A stretch of 64,000 nt of DNA from Lachnospiraceae bacterium (GTDB lineage Bacteria > Bacillota > Clostridia > Lachnospirales > Lachnospiraceae). The notes under the pieces were generated by a model. That model was given only the letters and a program-made list of their open reading frames with translations. It had not been told where the DNA came from and made no database searches. The position numbers and the translations under genes are program-made. This document shows, one piece after another, positions 8,977 through 17,955 of the stretch; position 1 is the first letter of the stretch, and every line of letters starts with the position of its first letter. The stretch spans positions 1 to 64,000 of the forward strand of contig JAAWBT010000038.1 in assembly GCA_022792835.1 (NCBI GenBank), written 5' to 3'.

Positions 8977-9858
8977 CTACACTTTCTCTGTGACCAGCTT
9001 GCCAAAAAGTCCGGCCGGCCTGAACAGAAGGATTACGATCAGAACGGCATAGGCGGCGCCAAAGCCGATATCTGCATTTAAGTTGGTGGCAAAGATTTCA
9101 ATGATGCCCATGAGGATGCCGCCGAACATGGCCCCCTTGATGCTTCCGATACCGCCCACCACAGCGGCAATAAACGCTTTGTTTCCAAGGAAGGAACCGA
9201 TGCTGACCTCCAGGGTCGGATACATGATCCCATAGAAAACACCGCCTGCTCCCGCCAGGGCCGCCCCGATAAAGAAAGTGCTGGCAATGATCACATTGAT
9301 ATTGATACCCATGAGGGCCGCTGCGTCCCGGTCCATGGAAACGGCCCGCATTCCCCGTCCCACCTTGGACTTATTGACAATGAAATTTAAGCCTAACATC
9401 AGAGCGATCGCCAATACGATCAGAAGTAACTGGGTAGATGTAAAAGTAACCCCAAACAGTTTGATGCTTTTGCTCTCCAAAAGCGTGGGAAACGCTTTGG
9501 GAATGGGCCCGATAAAAGGCAGCGCCCTACACAGATTCTGGATAAAGATCGAAACGCCCATAGCCGTGATCAGAGCAGACAGCTTCGGCTGGTTCCGCAT
9601 GGGCTTATAGGCAATCCGGTCAGTGATCACACCGATGAGTCCCGCCGTCGCCATAGCCAGAATCAGACAGACCACAAAATTCTCTCCGGCGAACAGGGCC
9701 GTAAAAAAGGCCGCATAGGCTCCAAGCATCAGAAAATCGCCGTGAGCGAAGTTGATCAGATTTACAATTCCATATACCATGGTGTAGCCCAGAGCCACCA
9801 GTGCATAAATGGTTCCAAGCTGCAGTCCGTATATCAGAAGCTGGAAAAACTGTGACAT
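8977..9858 (-). CDS. livH: branched-chain-type ABC transporter permease LivH
   Basis: 293 residues, strongly hydrophobic, with the LivH hallmarks GYTMVYGIVNLINFAHGD near the N-terminus and a GGIGSIKGAMFGG stretch near residue 240. It is the second permease of the LivHM pair. It is separated from the binding-protein gene by a hairpin with a T-run (9877-9906), which should lower expression of the membrane and ATPase genes relative to the binding protein. Confidence 0.93.
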   Translation of the reverse strand: MSQFFQLLIYGLQLGTIYALVALGYTMVYGIVNLINFAHGDFLMLGAYAAFFTALFAGENFVVCLILAMATAGLIGVITDRIAYKPMRNQPKLSALITAMGVSIFIQNLCRALPFIGPIPKAFPTLLESKSIKLFGVTFTSTQLLLIVLAIALMLGLNFIVNKSKVGRGMRAVSMDRDAAALMGININVIIASTFFIGAALAGAGGVFYGIMYPTLEVSIGSFLGNKAFIAAVVGGIGSIKGAMFGGILMGIIEIFATNLNADIGFGAAYAVLIVILLFRPAGLFGKLVTEKV

Positions 9859-9876
9859 ACTTTCACCTCTTTCTAT

Positions 9877-9906
9877 AAAAAGGAGCGGGGCATTCTGCCT
9901 CGCTCC
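9877..9906 (-). terminator. intergenic hairpin with T-run between binding protein and livH
   Basis: On the minus strand GGAGCG-A-GGCA pairs with TGCC-C-CGCTCC (one A/C mismatch, 3-nt loop) and is followed by TTTTTAT. It lies inside the operon, where a leaky terminator commonly sets a high ratio of binding protein to permease. Confidence 0.7.
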
Positions 9907-9922
9907 CCTCGTTGTTTACAGT

Positions 9923-11170
9923 TTACGGATTAATGGTAGAAACGTAGGTCGGCACGCCGTCTTTATAGATCATTACGTTTGCTGATTTCTCCGGATCTCT
10001 GTTTTCATCGTATACCAGATGTCCGCTGGGAAGGTCGATATCTGTCGCCTGGATCGCATCCCTTAAGGCCGCGCTGTCGTCCACGGTTCCGGCTCTCTTA
10101 AAGGAATCCACAAGGATCTGCACACAGTCATAGGACATGGTAGACTGGGTATTGGGCTCCTTGTTGTATTTCGCACGGAAAGCTTCTGTAAACGCCTGAG
10201 ATACAGGGTCGGTGCTGTCTGCCGCAAACAGAGAGATGAAATAGCAGCCTTCTACATTCTCATTTCCCGCCAGCTCCGGTACGTTGGGGTTATCCCAGGA
10301 CATTTCGCCCATGATTTCTGCCTGGATGTCCATCTCACGGATCTGCTGAATCTGCAGAGGAAGTTCGCCGGCCTGGTTGGGCAGGAAAATAACTTCTGCG
10401 CCGGAGTTCTGGATATTGGTGAGCTGAGCCTTGAAATCCTTCACATCTGCTCCCGCATAAGCCTCAAAAGCCACAACCTCTCCGCCAAGAGCCTCAAATT
10501 CTTTCTGGAAATTGGTGGCCAGTCCGGAAGAATAGTCATCTGCATTGCTGTAAAGCACAGCCACTTTTTTGGCGCTGAGAGTCTCGGAAGCCATCTTCGC
10601 ACACACCACTGCCTGGAAGCTGTCGATCCAGCATGCACGGAACACATACTCGCCGCCAACCAGAGTACAGTCCGGATTGGAAGAAGTCGTTCCGATGGCA
10701 GGAACCTTCGCCGCTGTCGCCAGAGGGCCTGCGGAGATCAAAGGACCGCTGGAGTCAGGGCCGATGATCGCCTTGACCTGATCCTGTCCGATCAGTTTGT
10801 TGTAGGCATTGTTGGTGATCTCAGGCTTGGCCTCATTGTCTTCTTCGACAATTTCAATCTTGTACATCTTGCCGCCAACCTCAAAACCGCCTGCATTGTT
10901 GATCTCTTCCACTGCCAGTTCCACACCATATCTGGAATACTCGCCGGCTACGGCATTGGGACCGGTAAAAGGCTGGCACAGACCGATCTTAATGGTCTCA
11001 GCATCCCCGCCGGAAGCATTGTCCGCGCCAGAAGCGCTGTCTTCCTCCTTGGTCTCACCGGAAACCGCTTTGGTCTCCCCCTTCTCCTCTTTCTTGTCAT
11101 CGCCTCCACCGCATGCGGCCAGGGAAAGCGTCATGGCAAGAGCCAGAATCAAAGATACTGCTTTCTTCAT
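9923..11170 (-). CDS. livJ: ABC transporter substrate-binding lipoprotein, LivJ/K family
   Basis: 415 residues. A lipoprotein signal peptide ends in the lipobox LAAC (C20), followed by an acidic, Lys/Glu-rich linker (about 21-55). The rest is the periplasmic-binding-protein type 1 fold seen in Leu/Ile/Val-binding proteins (IKIGLCQPFTGPNA at the start of the domain). Anchored outside the membrane, it delivers substrate to LivHM. The neighbouring DapA-family and aminotransferase genes suggest the ligand may be an amino acid or related compound other than Leu/Ile/Val. AAGGAGG precedes the start. Confidence 0.9.
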   Translation of the reverse strand: MKKAVSLILALAMTLSLAACGGGDDKKEEKGETKAVSGETKEEDSASGADNASGGDAETIKIGLCQPFTGPNAVAGEYSRYGVELAVEEINNAGGFEVGGKMYKIEIVEEDNEAKPEITNNAYNKLIGQDQVKAIIGPDSSGPLISAGPLATAAKVPAIGTTSSNPDCTLVGGEYVFRACWIDSFQAVVCAKMASETLSAKKVAVLYSNADDYSSGLATNFQKEFEALGGEVVAFEAYAGADVKDFKAQLTNIQNSGAEVIFLPNQAGELPLQIQQIREMDIQAEIMGEMSWDNPNVPELAGNENVEGCYFISLFAADSTDPVSQAFTEAFRAKYNKEPNTQSTMSYDCVQILVDSFKRAGTVDDSAALRDAIQATDIDLPSGHLVYDENRDPEKSANVMIYKDGVPTYVSTINP

Positions 11171-11224
11171 ATTTCTTATCCTCCTTTTTATTCCAAGTGC
11201 GCACTGCGCACACCTGTTCCTTGT

Positions 11225-12115
11225 TTACTGAAGGCCCACAGCCGCCAGTTCCTTCTTCATGGCTGTAAGCTCGTCCTGTGTCAGATTGTGAAGAGGGCCC
11301 CGCACAAAGCCGGCATCGATGCCCCGAAGCTTTAACGCCTCCTTAAAATGCCCCATACTGGCGCCGCCTTTTAAGATATCCACCACTTCATTGGCCAATC
11401 GCTGCTTTTTCCTGGCTTCCTCCCACTCTCCTTTCAGGCAAGCCTGATATACATCCACAAAAAGCTCCGGGTAAACGCTGGAAACGCCAGACACCACACC
11501 GTCACACCCCATGGCCATCAGCACATTGATCAGCTTGTCACAGCCGTGGAGTACAGAAAAGTCTCCGTCATTCACCTTCTGGTATTCCAGGGTGCGGCAC
11601 ATGTCTGCAAAACTGTATTTGATTCCAACGATATTGGGAAATTCTCTGGCCAACCGGTCAGCCACAGCCACCGGCAGGTCATTGGCAGAACATTGGGGAA
11701 TATTATAGAGGTACACCGGGAAATCTTCCGGCACACTCTTTGCAATGGCCGCATAATAGTCATAGATCGAGACTTCCGTCGCTCCGTAAAAAGCAGGAGA
11801 AACAGCTCCGATCCCATCTGCGCCGATCTCATGGGCATGTCTCGCCAGCTCACAGGCATCTTTCGTCTTCATGGCCCCCACATGGATGAATACCGGAATC
11901 CGGCCGGCGCACTGGTCCACCACCGTCTTTGCCACAAGCTTGCGCTCTTCCACATTCATCAACATCATTTCTCCTGTGGTTCCCAGAGGATACAGACAAT
12001 TGATCCCCTTCTCGACCAGAAAATCCACATGCTGTCTGATGGCTTCTGTCTTCACCGATTCATCTTCATTAAAAGGCGTCACCATCGCAGTAACCACACC
12101 GTAAAGCTTTTTCAT
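11225..12115 (-). CDS. DapA/N-acetylneuraminate-lyase superfamily protein
   Basis: 296 residues, the family length, from the ATG at 12115 behind AGGAGGAAAG; an in-frame upstream extension lacks a ribosome site. The TIM-barrel Schiff-base lysine K166 (GIKYS), Tyr Y137 (YNIP) and GTTGE (45-49) are present, so it should be an aldolase or synthase using a pyruvate-like keto acid. The Arg that binds the substrate carboxylate in true dihydrodipicolinate synthases (normally SRTG after YNVP) is replaced by QCSAND, so it is probably not DapA. It opens the transporter operon, 54 nt upstream of the binding protein. Confidence 0.88.
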   Translation of the reverse strand: MKKLYGVVTAMVTPFNEDESVKTEAIRQHVDFLVEKGINCLYPLGTTGEMMLMNVEERKLVAKTVVDQCAGRIPVFIHVGAMKTKDACELARHAHEIGADGIGAVSPAFYGATEVSIYDYYAAIAKSVPEDFPVYLYNIPQCSANDLPVAVADRLAREFPNIVGIKYSFADMCRTLEYQKVNDGDFSVLHGCDKLINVLMAMGCDGVVSGVSSVYPELFVDVYQACLKGEWEEARKKQRLANEVVDILKGGASMGHFKEALKLRGIDAGFVRGPLHNLTQDELTAMKKELAAVGLQ

Positions 12116-12244
12116 GATCTTTCCTCCTGGTTGCAGTTCATTGTTTTCGTTTTCATACAATTGTGAGAGAAACATCTGAAAACTCTCTAACTTTTTCGTT
12201 ATTCCTCCCCATACTTGTAGTCATATTGCACAACTTTTACAGGA

Positions 12245-12260
12245 CTTATGATAGCATAAG
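12245..12260. promoter_or_regulatory. palindrome in the upstream region of the DapA/liv operon
   Basis: CTTATG-ATAG-CATAAG, perfect 6-bp arms with a 4-bp centre, lies 130 nt before the DapA-family start in the otherwise gene-free stretch 12116-12336. A TATCAT hexamer on the minus strand lies inside it. It is a candidate operator for the operon, possibly for the PucR regulator; only position supports this. Confidence 0.35.
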
Positions 12261-12336
12261 GAAACATCCCATTTCATCGTTTTTATTCCAAAAATCACCC
12301 TCCAATTTTTGTATTTTGTACAAAGAAAAGGCTCTT

Positions 12337-13062
12337 TTAATGCTTTTTATAGTATTTTTCCCTCCACCGTTTTCCCTCCTGTTGGAGTTCCGCGGCATAG
12401 GCCGCCAGTTCATCGTATTGTTTTTTGATCTCTTGAAGCTTACTTTCATGCTTTTTCACAAGGATTTCTGCCTGTGCCTTGTACTGCCTGTTCTCTGTCT
12501 CAAGCTTAAGGATCGCATCTCTTGCTTTCTGTCCGGTGCCAAGCCGCAGAAGCTCCCCTTTCTCCGGCGGCTGCTTCCCATCCCAGGTACAAACCTTTCC
12601 GTCCGCTAAAATCACCAGTTTCTCTCCTGCCGCATACACCGGTTCTGCCGTCTCCGAAAGTCCTTCCCACAGAGTTTTCACTTCCCTGCCAGCCAGGGGC
12701 CGCATAGCCTTCAGTTCCCAGGATTTCCCCAGACGGCTTTTGGCCCGAAAAAATAGATATAGTTCTTCCTTCCATTCCAGAAGGCTCAGAGCTGAGTAGT
12801 GCCGTTCGTCTGAAGGGTCCGACAGGATAGCCGTCGGCTGTCCTTCCCCTGCGGCCCCAAAAAGGATTCTGTGTTCCAGACTGTGACAGGCATAGTAAAC
12901 AGAACCCCGAAACACTGTGGATGTCAGGTCTTTCAGAACATCCCTTGCCAGGACCACCGCCCCCATACCTCTCCGAAAAGGAAACCCAAGCGCCATAACC
13001 TGATTCCGCTCCTCCCACACTGCAAGCTTTGTCCCGTCCGGAAGGCTGTGAATATATTCCAT
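12337..13062 (-). CDS. unrecognised protein with C-terminal coiled coil
   Basis: 241 residues from the ATG at 13062 (AGAGGA upstream); earlier in-frame codons would run into the divergent gene. Residues 1-165 are a series of short beta-rich repeats with small charged turns, reminiscent of propeller blades but not assigned to a family. Residues 175-241 are a strongly charged heptad-rich coiled coil (Lys, Glu, Gln). No signal peptide or membrane segment. It is divergent from a Cys-rich candidate spore-surface protein, with about 115 nt between them. Function unknown. Confidence 0.7.
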   Translation of the reverse strand: MEYIHSLPDGTKLAVWEERNQVMALGFPFRRGMGAVVLARDVLKDLTSTVFRGSVYYACHSLEHRILFGAAGEGQPTAILSDPSDERHYSALSLLEWKEELYLFFRAKSRLGKSWELKAMRPLAGREVKTLWEGLSETAEPVYAAGEKLVILADGKVCTWDGKQPPEKGELLRLGTGQKARDAILKLETENRQYKAQAEILVKKHESKLQEIKKQYDELAAYAAELQQEGKRWREKYYKKH

Positions 13063-13113
13063 GAAGCTGGTCCTCTTTTTCTTTTCCGCTTTCTTCAATA
13101 TATGGAAGGAATC

Positions 13114-13141
13114 ACCGCCATATGCCCGCCGGCATATAATA
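13114..13141 (+). promoter_or_regulatory. sigma-K/sigma-E-like promoter of the Cys-rich protein gene
   Basis: CATATAATA (13133-13141) fits CATANNNTA, the -10 of mother-cell sigma factors, with an AC dinucleotide 17 nt upstream (13114-13115), about 36 nt before the start codon. The same bases contain TATAAT and could serve sigma-A, but no good -35 TTGACA is present. Confidence 0.4.
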
Positions 13142-13176
13142 TTGGTGAACGATGCATATTGAAGGGATATAAGCTT

Positions 13177-14250
13177 ATGCCTAAATACAAGCCTAAGGGC
13201 TGCAAATGCGGCCGCTCCAACGCCGTAAATGTCATTGCCGCAAACGGAAGCTGTGACGGCGCACCTCCCATCCCGGAGCCCTGCTTCGATGTTTGTACCA
13301 CGCCTATCTGTGGAACGCCCCAATATCTGACGCTTTTGGCGCCTGTGGTATACGATGAGATCGGCATCAATCTGTGCCGCCAGATCACCCTGGCCGCCGA
13401 TTTTGCCACCACTTACCCCAATGTTGAAAGCGCCACGGCGGAGGCGGTCTCTGTAACCTTCTCCACCGCCCCCGGAGAAGCGCCGGCCATAACCCCCATC
13501 AGTGGGCGGCCCAACTGCTACTCTGTGACTCTTCGGAATCTCACGGTCAATTTCGCCGTCAAACTTTATGACTGTGCAAAGCGGCTGATCACCGTTCTTC
13601 CGGTCTCTGCCGCCTACCTTCCTGCATCCGGGACACCGGATTACACTTATTTTGATGAGGATACCAATCCCTCCTCCGTGGAGCTGGAGCTTTACTCTCC
13701 TTACGGCGTCTCCTATTCAGCCGCCGATGCGGCCACCCCTGTCATCAACTACGTGGGCTTTGCAGCGGGCGCCTCCTCTCCGGCCCAGGGACTCAACATG
13801 ATCATCATTCCAAAGGTCCTGAGCTTTGACCCGGCCACAGGCGAGGTCTCCATGGGACTCTCCCTTTATCTGAAGAGTATCTATTACTCCCAGTACCTGA
13901 TCCCCCACAATGGCCGTGCGGTGGTACCCAAAGGGAGCCTCATTCCTCAGGAAGACAGTGTCTGCATGGAATTTGTATCCGGCAGCCTCTTAGACCGGGA
14001 AATCAAGCCTTTGGAACTGGGTGCGCCTCACCATGAGGAAAATCTGAAAAATGAGTGTGAGAATTCCGGTTCCTGCTGCTGCCCGGGTTCGAAGCCCAAT
14101 GCGGGAGGCGGCACAGCTGTCACTCCCACAGACCCCACAAATCCCCCAGAACATGATGTAGAAATCGAAATCGAGGAGCAGTCTCTTCCTGCTTCCTCCG
14201 ATTCCCCAGACAGCCTTTTGAATACTCTGGCAAGGCTTGGAAGCCTGTAA
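13177..14250 (+). CDS. Cys-rich protein, candidate spore surface component
   Basis: 357 residues from the ATG at 13177; an open frame extends upstream but overlaps the divergent gene and lacks a ribosome site. The N-terminus is Cys-rich (CKC at 9-11, then pairs spaced like C-x3-C-T-x2-C). The body is beta-rich with Thr/Ala/Pro, no signal peptide. The tail has an SCCCPG cluster, then Pro/Thr- and Glu-rich low complexity. This composition fits cross-linked coat or exosporium proteins, and the promoter resembles a sigma-K site. I do not recognise a named family. Confidence 0.65.
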   Translation: MPKYKPKGCKCGRSNAVNVIAANGSCDGAPPIPEPCFDVCTTPICGTPQYLTLLAPVVYDEIGINLCRQITLAADFATTYPNVESATAEAVSVTFSTAPGEAPAITPISGRPNCYSVTLRNLTVNFAVKLYDCAKRLITVLPVSAAYLPASGTPDYTYFDEDTNPSSVELELYSPYGVSYSAADAATPVINYVGFAAGASSPAQGLNMIIIPKVLSFDPATGEVSMGLSLYLKSIYYSQYLIPHNGRAVVPKGSLIPQEDSVCMEFVSGSLLDREIKPLELGAPHHEENLKNECENSGSCCCPGSKPNAGGGTAVTPTDPTNPPEHDVEIEIEEQSLPASSDSPDSLLNTLARLGSL

Positions 14251-14285
14251 AATGCCCGGCGTCAAAACCCCGCATAGGAAAACAC

Positions 14286-14313
14286 AAAAAAGGGCGGTCA
14301 TATTTGACCGCCC
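14286..14313 (-). terminator. intrinsic terminator of the argB-argD transcript
   Basis: GGGCGGTCA (14292-14300) and TGACCGCCC (14305-14313) form a perfect 9-bp stem with a TATT loop. On the minus strand it is followed by TTTTTTGTGTTTT. It ends the arg transcript about 70 nt after argD. Confidence 0.88.
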
Positions 14314-14380
14314 TCAGGCTGTATCCTTTCCTCTGCCAGATGAATTGGGAGTTTTCACCCGTCAGAGCTTGTGTCCTGCA

Positions 14381-15577
14381 TTATGCTTTCTGATCCTCCT
14401 CGAGCACTGCCTCAAGCGCCTGAATCATCTCATCCACATGCTCTTCTTTGATGACCAGCGGCGGGACAAACCGGAGGACATTGTGCTCCGCTGTGATCAG
14501 GATCACACCTCTTTTGACGACAGCCGCCGCGATTTCACCTGGAGCCTTCGTAAATTCCAATCCCTGAATCAGCCCCACTCCTCTGTGGTCTCTTACCACC
14601 GGGTATTTGTTCTTAAGAGCCTCCAGCTTTTCCCAGAGGTATGCGCCAACCCGGTTTACGTTGTCGACGATATGCTCTTCCTCAAAAATCTCAAGCACCG
14701 CGTTTGCCCCGGCGCAGACTAAAGGGTTGCCGCCATAAGTGGTTCCGTGATCTCCGGGCACCAGGACTGCCGCTTTCTCTGTGGTCAGGAACGCTCCGAT
14801 GGGAAGCCCGTTTCCAAGAGCCTTTGCCACTGCCATGACATCCGGCCTGACCCCGGTTTTCTGGCAGGCGAACATGCTCCCGCTCCTTCCCATACCGCAC
14901 TGGATTTCGTCGAAAATCAGAAGGATGTCCTTCTCATCACAGAGCCTTCTGAGCCCCTCCAGGAATTGTGCGTCTGCCGGATAGATACCTCCCTCCCCCT
15001 GAATGGGCTCCAGCAGGATGGCGCAGGTTTTTTCGTTCACCAGAGACTTTACGCTCTCCAGATTATTGTATTGTGCAAAACGGATTCCAGAAAGGAGAGG
15101 TTTAAAATCCTCCTGGTAATGGGGATTGCCTGTCACCGACAGGGAGCCCATGCTTCTGCCGTGGAAAGAGTGATCCATGGCAATAATCTCATGGTCTTTG
15201 GTCCCATCCTTCTTTGCCGCATATTTTCTGGCCGTCTTGATGGCTCCCTCAATGGCCTCGGTACCGCTGTTGGTAAAAAATACCCGGTCCATTCCAGATG
15301 CCTTTTGGAGTTTTTCCGCCGCCTCAATGGCCGGCACATTGTAGTAGAGATTTGAAGTGTGGGTCAGCTTTCCCACCTGGTTTTTGAGAGCTGTCTCAAA
15401 CTTAGGATTCCCGTATCCAAGGCCCATAACAGCGATACCTGCCGCAAAATCCAGGTATTTCTTTCCGTCCACGTCATAAAGGTACACGCCCTCTCCCCGT
15501 TCAAACACAATGGGCGTCCGGTTATAGGTATGGAGAAGCACCTGCTCTCCCCGCTTCATATATCCCTCAGCCTTCAT
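14381..15577 (-). CDS. argD: acetylornithine aminotransferase
   Basis: 398 residues, class III PLP aminotransferase fold, with [12 protein letters not shown] and [13 protein letters not shown] carrying the cofactor-binding Asp and Lys. It converts N-acetylglutamate semialdehyde to N2-acetylornithine, the fourth step of arginine synthesis. The assignment to ArgD rests on its place after argB, which it overlaps by 11 nt. Terminator follows. Confidence 0.94.
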   Translation of the reverse strand: MKAEGYMKRGEQVLLHTYNRTPIVFERGEGVYLYDVDGKKYLDFAAGIAVMGLGYGNPKFETALKNQVGKLTHTSNLYYNVPAIEAAEKLQKASGMDRVFFTNSGTEAIEGAIKTARKYAAKKDGTKDHEIIAMDHSFHGRSMGSLSVTGNPHYQEDFKPLLSGIRFAQYNNLESVKSLVNEKTCAILLEPIQGEGGIYPADAQFLEGLRRLCDEKDILLIFDEIQCGMGRSGSMFACQKTGVRPDVMAVAKALGNGLPIGAFLTTEKAAVLVPGDHGTTYGGNPLVCAGANAVLEIFEEEHIVDNVNRVGAYLWEKLEALKNKYPVVRDHRGVGLIQGLEFTKAPGEIAAAVVKRGVILITAEHNVLRFVPPLVIKEEHVDEMIQALEAVLEEDQKA

Positions 15578-16463
15578 AATAATACCGTTCCTCCTTGCTG
15601 TTTAAGATTGCCGTTCCAATTCCTTTGTTGGTAAAGATTTCCAAAAGCAGGCAGTGGGGAATCCTTCCGTCCAGAATATGCACCCTGGACACCCCCTCCT
15701 TCAGTGCATCCACACAGCTCCTCAGCTTGGGGATCATGCCGCCGCCGGCCATTCCCTGGGAAATGAACTGCTCTGCTTCGTCCAGGGTAAGCTCTGAGAT
15801 CAGGCTGGATTTATCGTCAAAATCCCGATAAACCCCTTCTACATCCGTGAGAAATGCCAGTTTTTCTGCGTTGACCTCTTTGGCAATGGCACAGGCTGCA
15901 TCGTCGGCGTTGATGTTGTAGGTGTCAAACTTGTCGTCATAGCCGATGGGACAGACAATGGGAAGAAAATCCTTTTCCAAAAGGTCATAGAGAATCTTCG
16001 GACTCACATGCTTAATGGCGCCCACAAAACCGATGTCCTCCCCGTCCGGCGTCCGTTTCTCTACGTTGAGAAGCCCGCCGTCTTTGCCGCTGATTCCCAC
16101 AGCCTTGACACCCAACTCCTGCACCATCTGGACAAGACCCTTATTGACCCGGTTTAATACCATCTCAGCGATCTCCATGGTAGGGGCATCTGTCACCCGC
16201 AGCCCGTTGATAAAGTGAGGCTCCATGCCCACCTTTCCGACCCAGGTGCTGATTTCCTTTCCGCCTCCGTGGACGATAATGGGTTTAAAGCCTACCAATT
16301 TAAGGAGCACCACGTCTTTGATCACGTTCCGTTTCAGCTCTTCGTCCACCATGGCGCTGCCGCCGTATTTAACCACAATGATCTTCCGGTTGAATCGCCG
16401 GATATAAGGGAGGGCCTCAATGAGCACCTCCGCCTTGTGCATGATCTTTTCATCCATTTCCAT
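15567..16463 (-). CDS. argB: acetylglutamate kinase
   Basis: 298 residues, amino-acid-kinase fold, with KYGGSAM near residue 34 (phosphate-binding lysine and glycine loop), [10 protein letters not shown] and a C-terminal GGMIPKL motif. It phosphorylates N-acetylglutamate, usually the arginine-feedback step. Coupled to argD by an 11-nt overlap and preceded by a sodium symporter gene rather than argJ, which is unusual. Confidence 0.95.
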   Translation of the reverse strand: MEMDEKIMHKAEVLIEALPYIRRFNRKIIVVKYGGSAMVDEELKRNVIKDVVLLKLVGFKPIIVHGGGKEISTWVGKVGMEPHFINGLRVTDAPTMEIAEMVLNRVNKGLVQMVQELGVKAVGISGKDGGLLNVEKRTPDGEDIGFVGAIKHVSPKILYDLLEKDFLPIVCPIGYDDKFDTYNINADDAACAIAKEVNAEKLAFLTDVEGVYRDFDDKSSLISELTLDEAEQFISQGMAGGGMIPKLRSCVDALKEGVSRVHILDGRIPHCLLLEIFTNKGIGTAILNSKEERYYYEG

Positions 16464-16521
16464 AATCTGTCAATTCCTTTCCGTCACGGATCTGAGACGC
16501 TCCATCCCAATCGGATTTTTA

Positions 16522-17895
16522 TTACCCCAGGAAGAATTTCGAAATATATCCCCAGACAAAGATAAACAGCACGATCAAAGGCAGGAGAATCGTCACGTAC
16601 CAGCGGGCCCAGCCGGGAAATTTAAGTCCCTTGCCCGCATTTGCCTCCTCTGTAAAATTCTTCCAGCCCCAGCCGTATCTGGTCACGCAGAACAGCAGGT
16701 ACACCAGGCTTCCAAGAGGAAGCAGGTTGTTGCTCACCAGGAAATCCTCCAGATCCAGTACATTGCTGCCGGCGCCAAGGGGGGCAAACCCGCTCCAGAG
16801 ATTAAAGCCCAGCACGCAGGGCAGGGACAGGACAATGATCACAGCAATATTGATCAGGACTGCTTTCTTTCTGGAACAACCCGTCAAATCCGTAGCAAAC
16901 GATATGATATTTTCAAACACAGCGATAACTGTAGAAATCGCCGCAAAAAACATAAAGATGAAGAACAAGGTTCCCCACACACGTCCTAACGCCATCTCGT
17001 TGAACACGTTGGGCAAGGTAATGAAAATCAGGCTGGGGCCTTCGCCGGGATTCACGTCATAGGCAAAGCACGCCGGGAAAATAATCAGGCCCGCAATGAG
17101 CGCCACCACAGTATCCAGCACGGTAATGCTTACCGCCTCCCCGGTAAGCCTCCGGTCCTTGCCGATATAGCTTCCGAAAATGGCAATGGCCCCAATTCCA
17201 AGGCTTAAGGTAAAGAATGCCTGGCCCATGGCCGCATAAAGCACTTCAAAGATCCCGTACTCCTTGAATTTGCCGAAATCCGGCACCAGGTAGAACTTAA
17301 GTCCCTCGCCTCCGCCCGGCAGCGTCACAGAGCGGACAGCCAGTATAATCATCATCACCAAAAGGCTGATCATCATCACCTTGGTGATCCGCTCCACGCC
17401 TTTTTGGAGGCCGATGGCGCAGACCCCAAAGCAGAACACCACAATGATCACCATGAAAGCCGCCATCAGACCAGGCCTCTGGGTCATGTTCACAAACTCT
17501 CCGGCCACCTGCTCCGTATTCAGGCCCGCAAACTGTCCGGAAGCCATTTTGTACACATAGTAAAGCATCCAGCCTGCAATGGTGGTGTAAAACATCATCA
17601 ACAGGTAATTTCCCGCCATGGCGCCCCATTTGTACCAGTGCCATTTGCTTCCTTTCGGTTCCAGCACGTCAAAGGAATGAGCTGCGCTCTTCTGGCTGGC
17701 CCTCCCCACCGCTAACTCCGCCACCATGATGGGCAGCCCCAGAATCAGCAAAAAGAAGATGTAAAGCAGCACAAAGGCCGCGCCGCCGTATTTTCCGGTA
17801 ATATAAGGAAAACGCCATACATTGCCCAAACCGATCGCACATCCGGCAGAAATCAGGATAAAGCCAAGCCGGGAAGAAAATCTTTCTCGTTTCAT
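16522..17895 (-). CDS. sodium-dependent transporter, NSS/SNF family
   Basis: 457 residues from the ATG at 17895 (AAGGGGG upstream), with about eleven hydrophobic segments. The family start is clear: GFILISAGCAIGLGNVWRFPY in TM1 holds the sodium and substrate site glycines. Bacterial members (LeuT, TnaT, MhsT) carry amino acids with Na+. It lies between argJ and argB, with its own promoter at 17927-17955, and 58 nt separate it from argB, so argB-argD may be read from this promoter as well. An amino-acid substrate is likely; arginine or a precursor is only a guess. Confidence 0.92.
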   Translation of the reverse strand: MKRERFSSRLGFILISAGCAIGLGNVWRFPYITGKYGGAAFVLLYIFFLLILGLPIMVAELAVGRASQKSAAHSFDVLEPKGSKWHWYKWGAMAGNYLLMMFYTTIAGWMLYYVYKMASGQFAGLNTEQVAGEFVNMTQRPGLMAAFMVIIVVFCFGVCAIGLQKGVERITKVMMISLLVMMIILAVRSVTLPGGGEGLKFYLVPDFGKFKEYGIFEVLYAAMGQAFFTLSLGIGAIAIFGSYIGKDRRLTGEAVSITVLDTVVALIAGLIIFPACFAYDVNPGEGPSLIFITLPNVFNEMALGRVWGTLFFIFMFFAAISTVIAVFENIISFATDLTGCSRKKAVLINIAVIIVLSLPCVLGFNLWSGFAPLGAGSNVLDLEDFLVSNNLLPLGSLVYLLFCVTRYGWGWKNFTEEANAGKGLKFPGWARWYVTILLPLIVLFIFVWGYISKFFLG

Positions 17896-17917
17896 CTTGT
17901 GAAACCCCCTTTTTATA

Positions 17918-17949
17918 TTCCCACCCAGTATATCGTATAATTGTGGGAA
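17918..17949. promoter_or_regulatory. inverted repeat around the -10 of the NSS transporter promoter
   Basis: TTCCCAC (17918-17924) and GTGGGAA (17943-17949) are exact inverted copies 18 nt apart that bracket the -10 box. The spacing and position suit a repressor dimer; no regulator is identified. Confidence 0.45.
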
Positions 17950-17955
17950 TGGCAA
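17927..17955 (-). promoter_or_regulatory. sigma-A type promoter of the NSS transporter gene
   Basis: Minus strand: -35 TTGCCA (17950-17955), 17-nt spacer, -10 TATACT (17927-17932), about 30 nt before the start codon. It would also serve argB and argD downstream. Confidence 0.7.

Noticed and set aside
11225-12115. Dihydrodipicolinate synthase DapA
   Set aside because: The Arg after the catalytic Tyr motif that binds the substrate carboxylate is absent (QCSAND), and the gene belongs to a transporter operon.
12871-13176. N-terminal extension of the Cys-rich protein to 12871
   Set aside because: It would overlap the divergent coiled-coil gene over its 5' part, shows no similarity to the rest of the protein and lacks a ribosome site.
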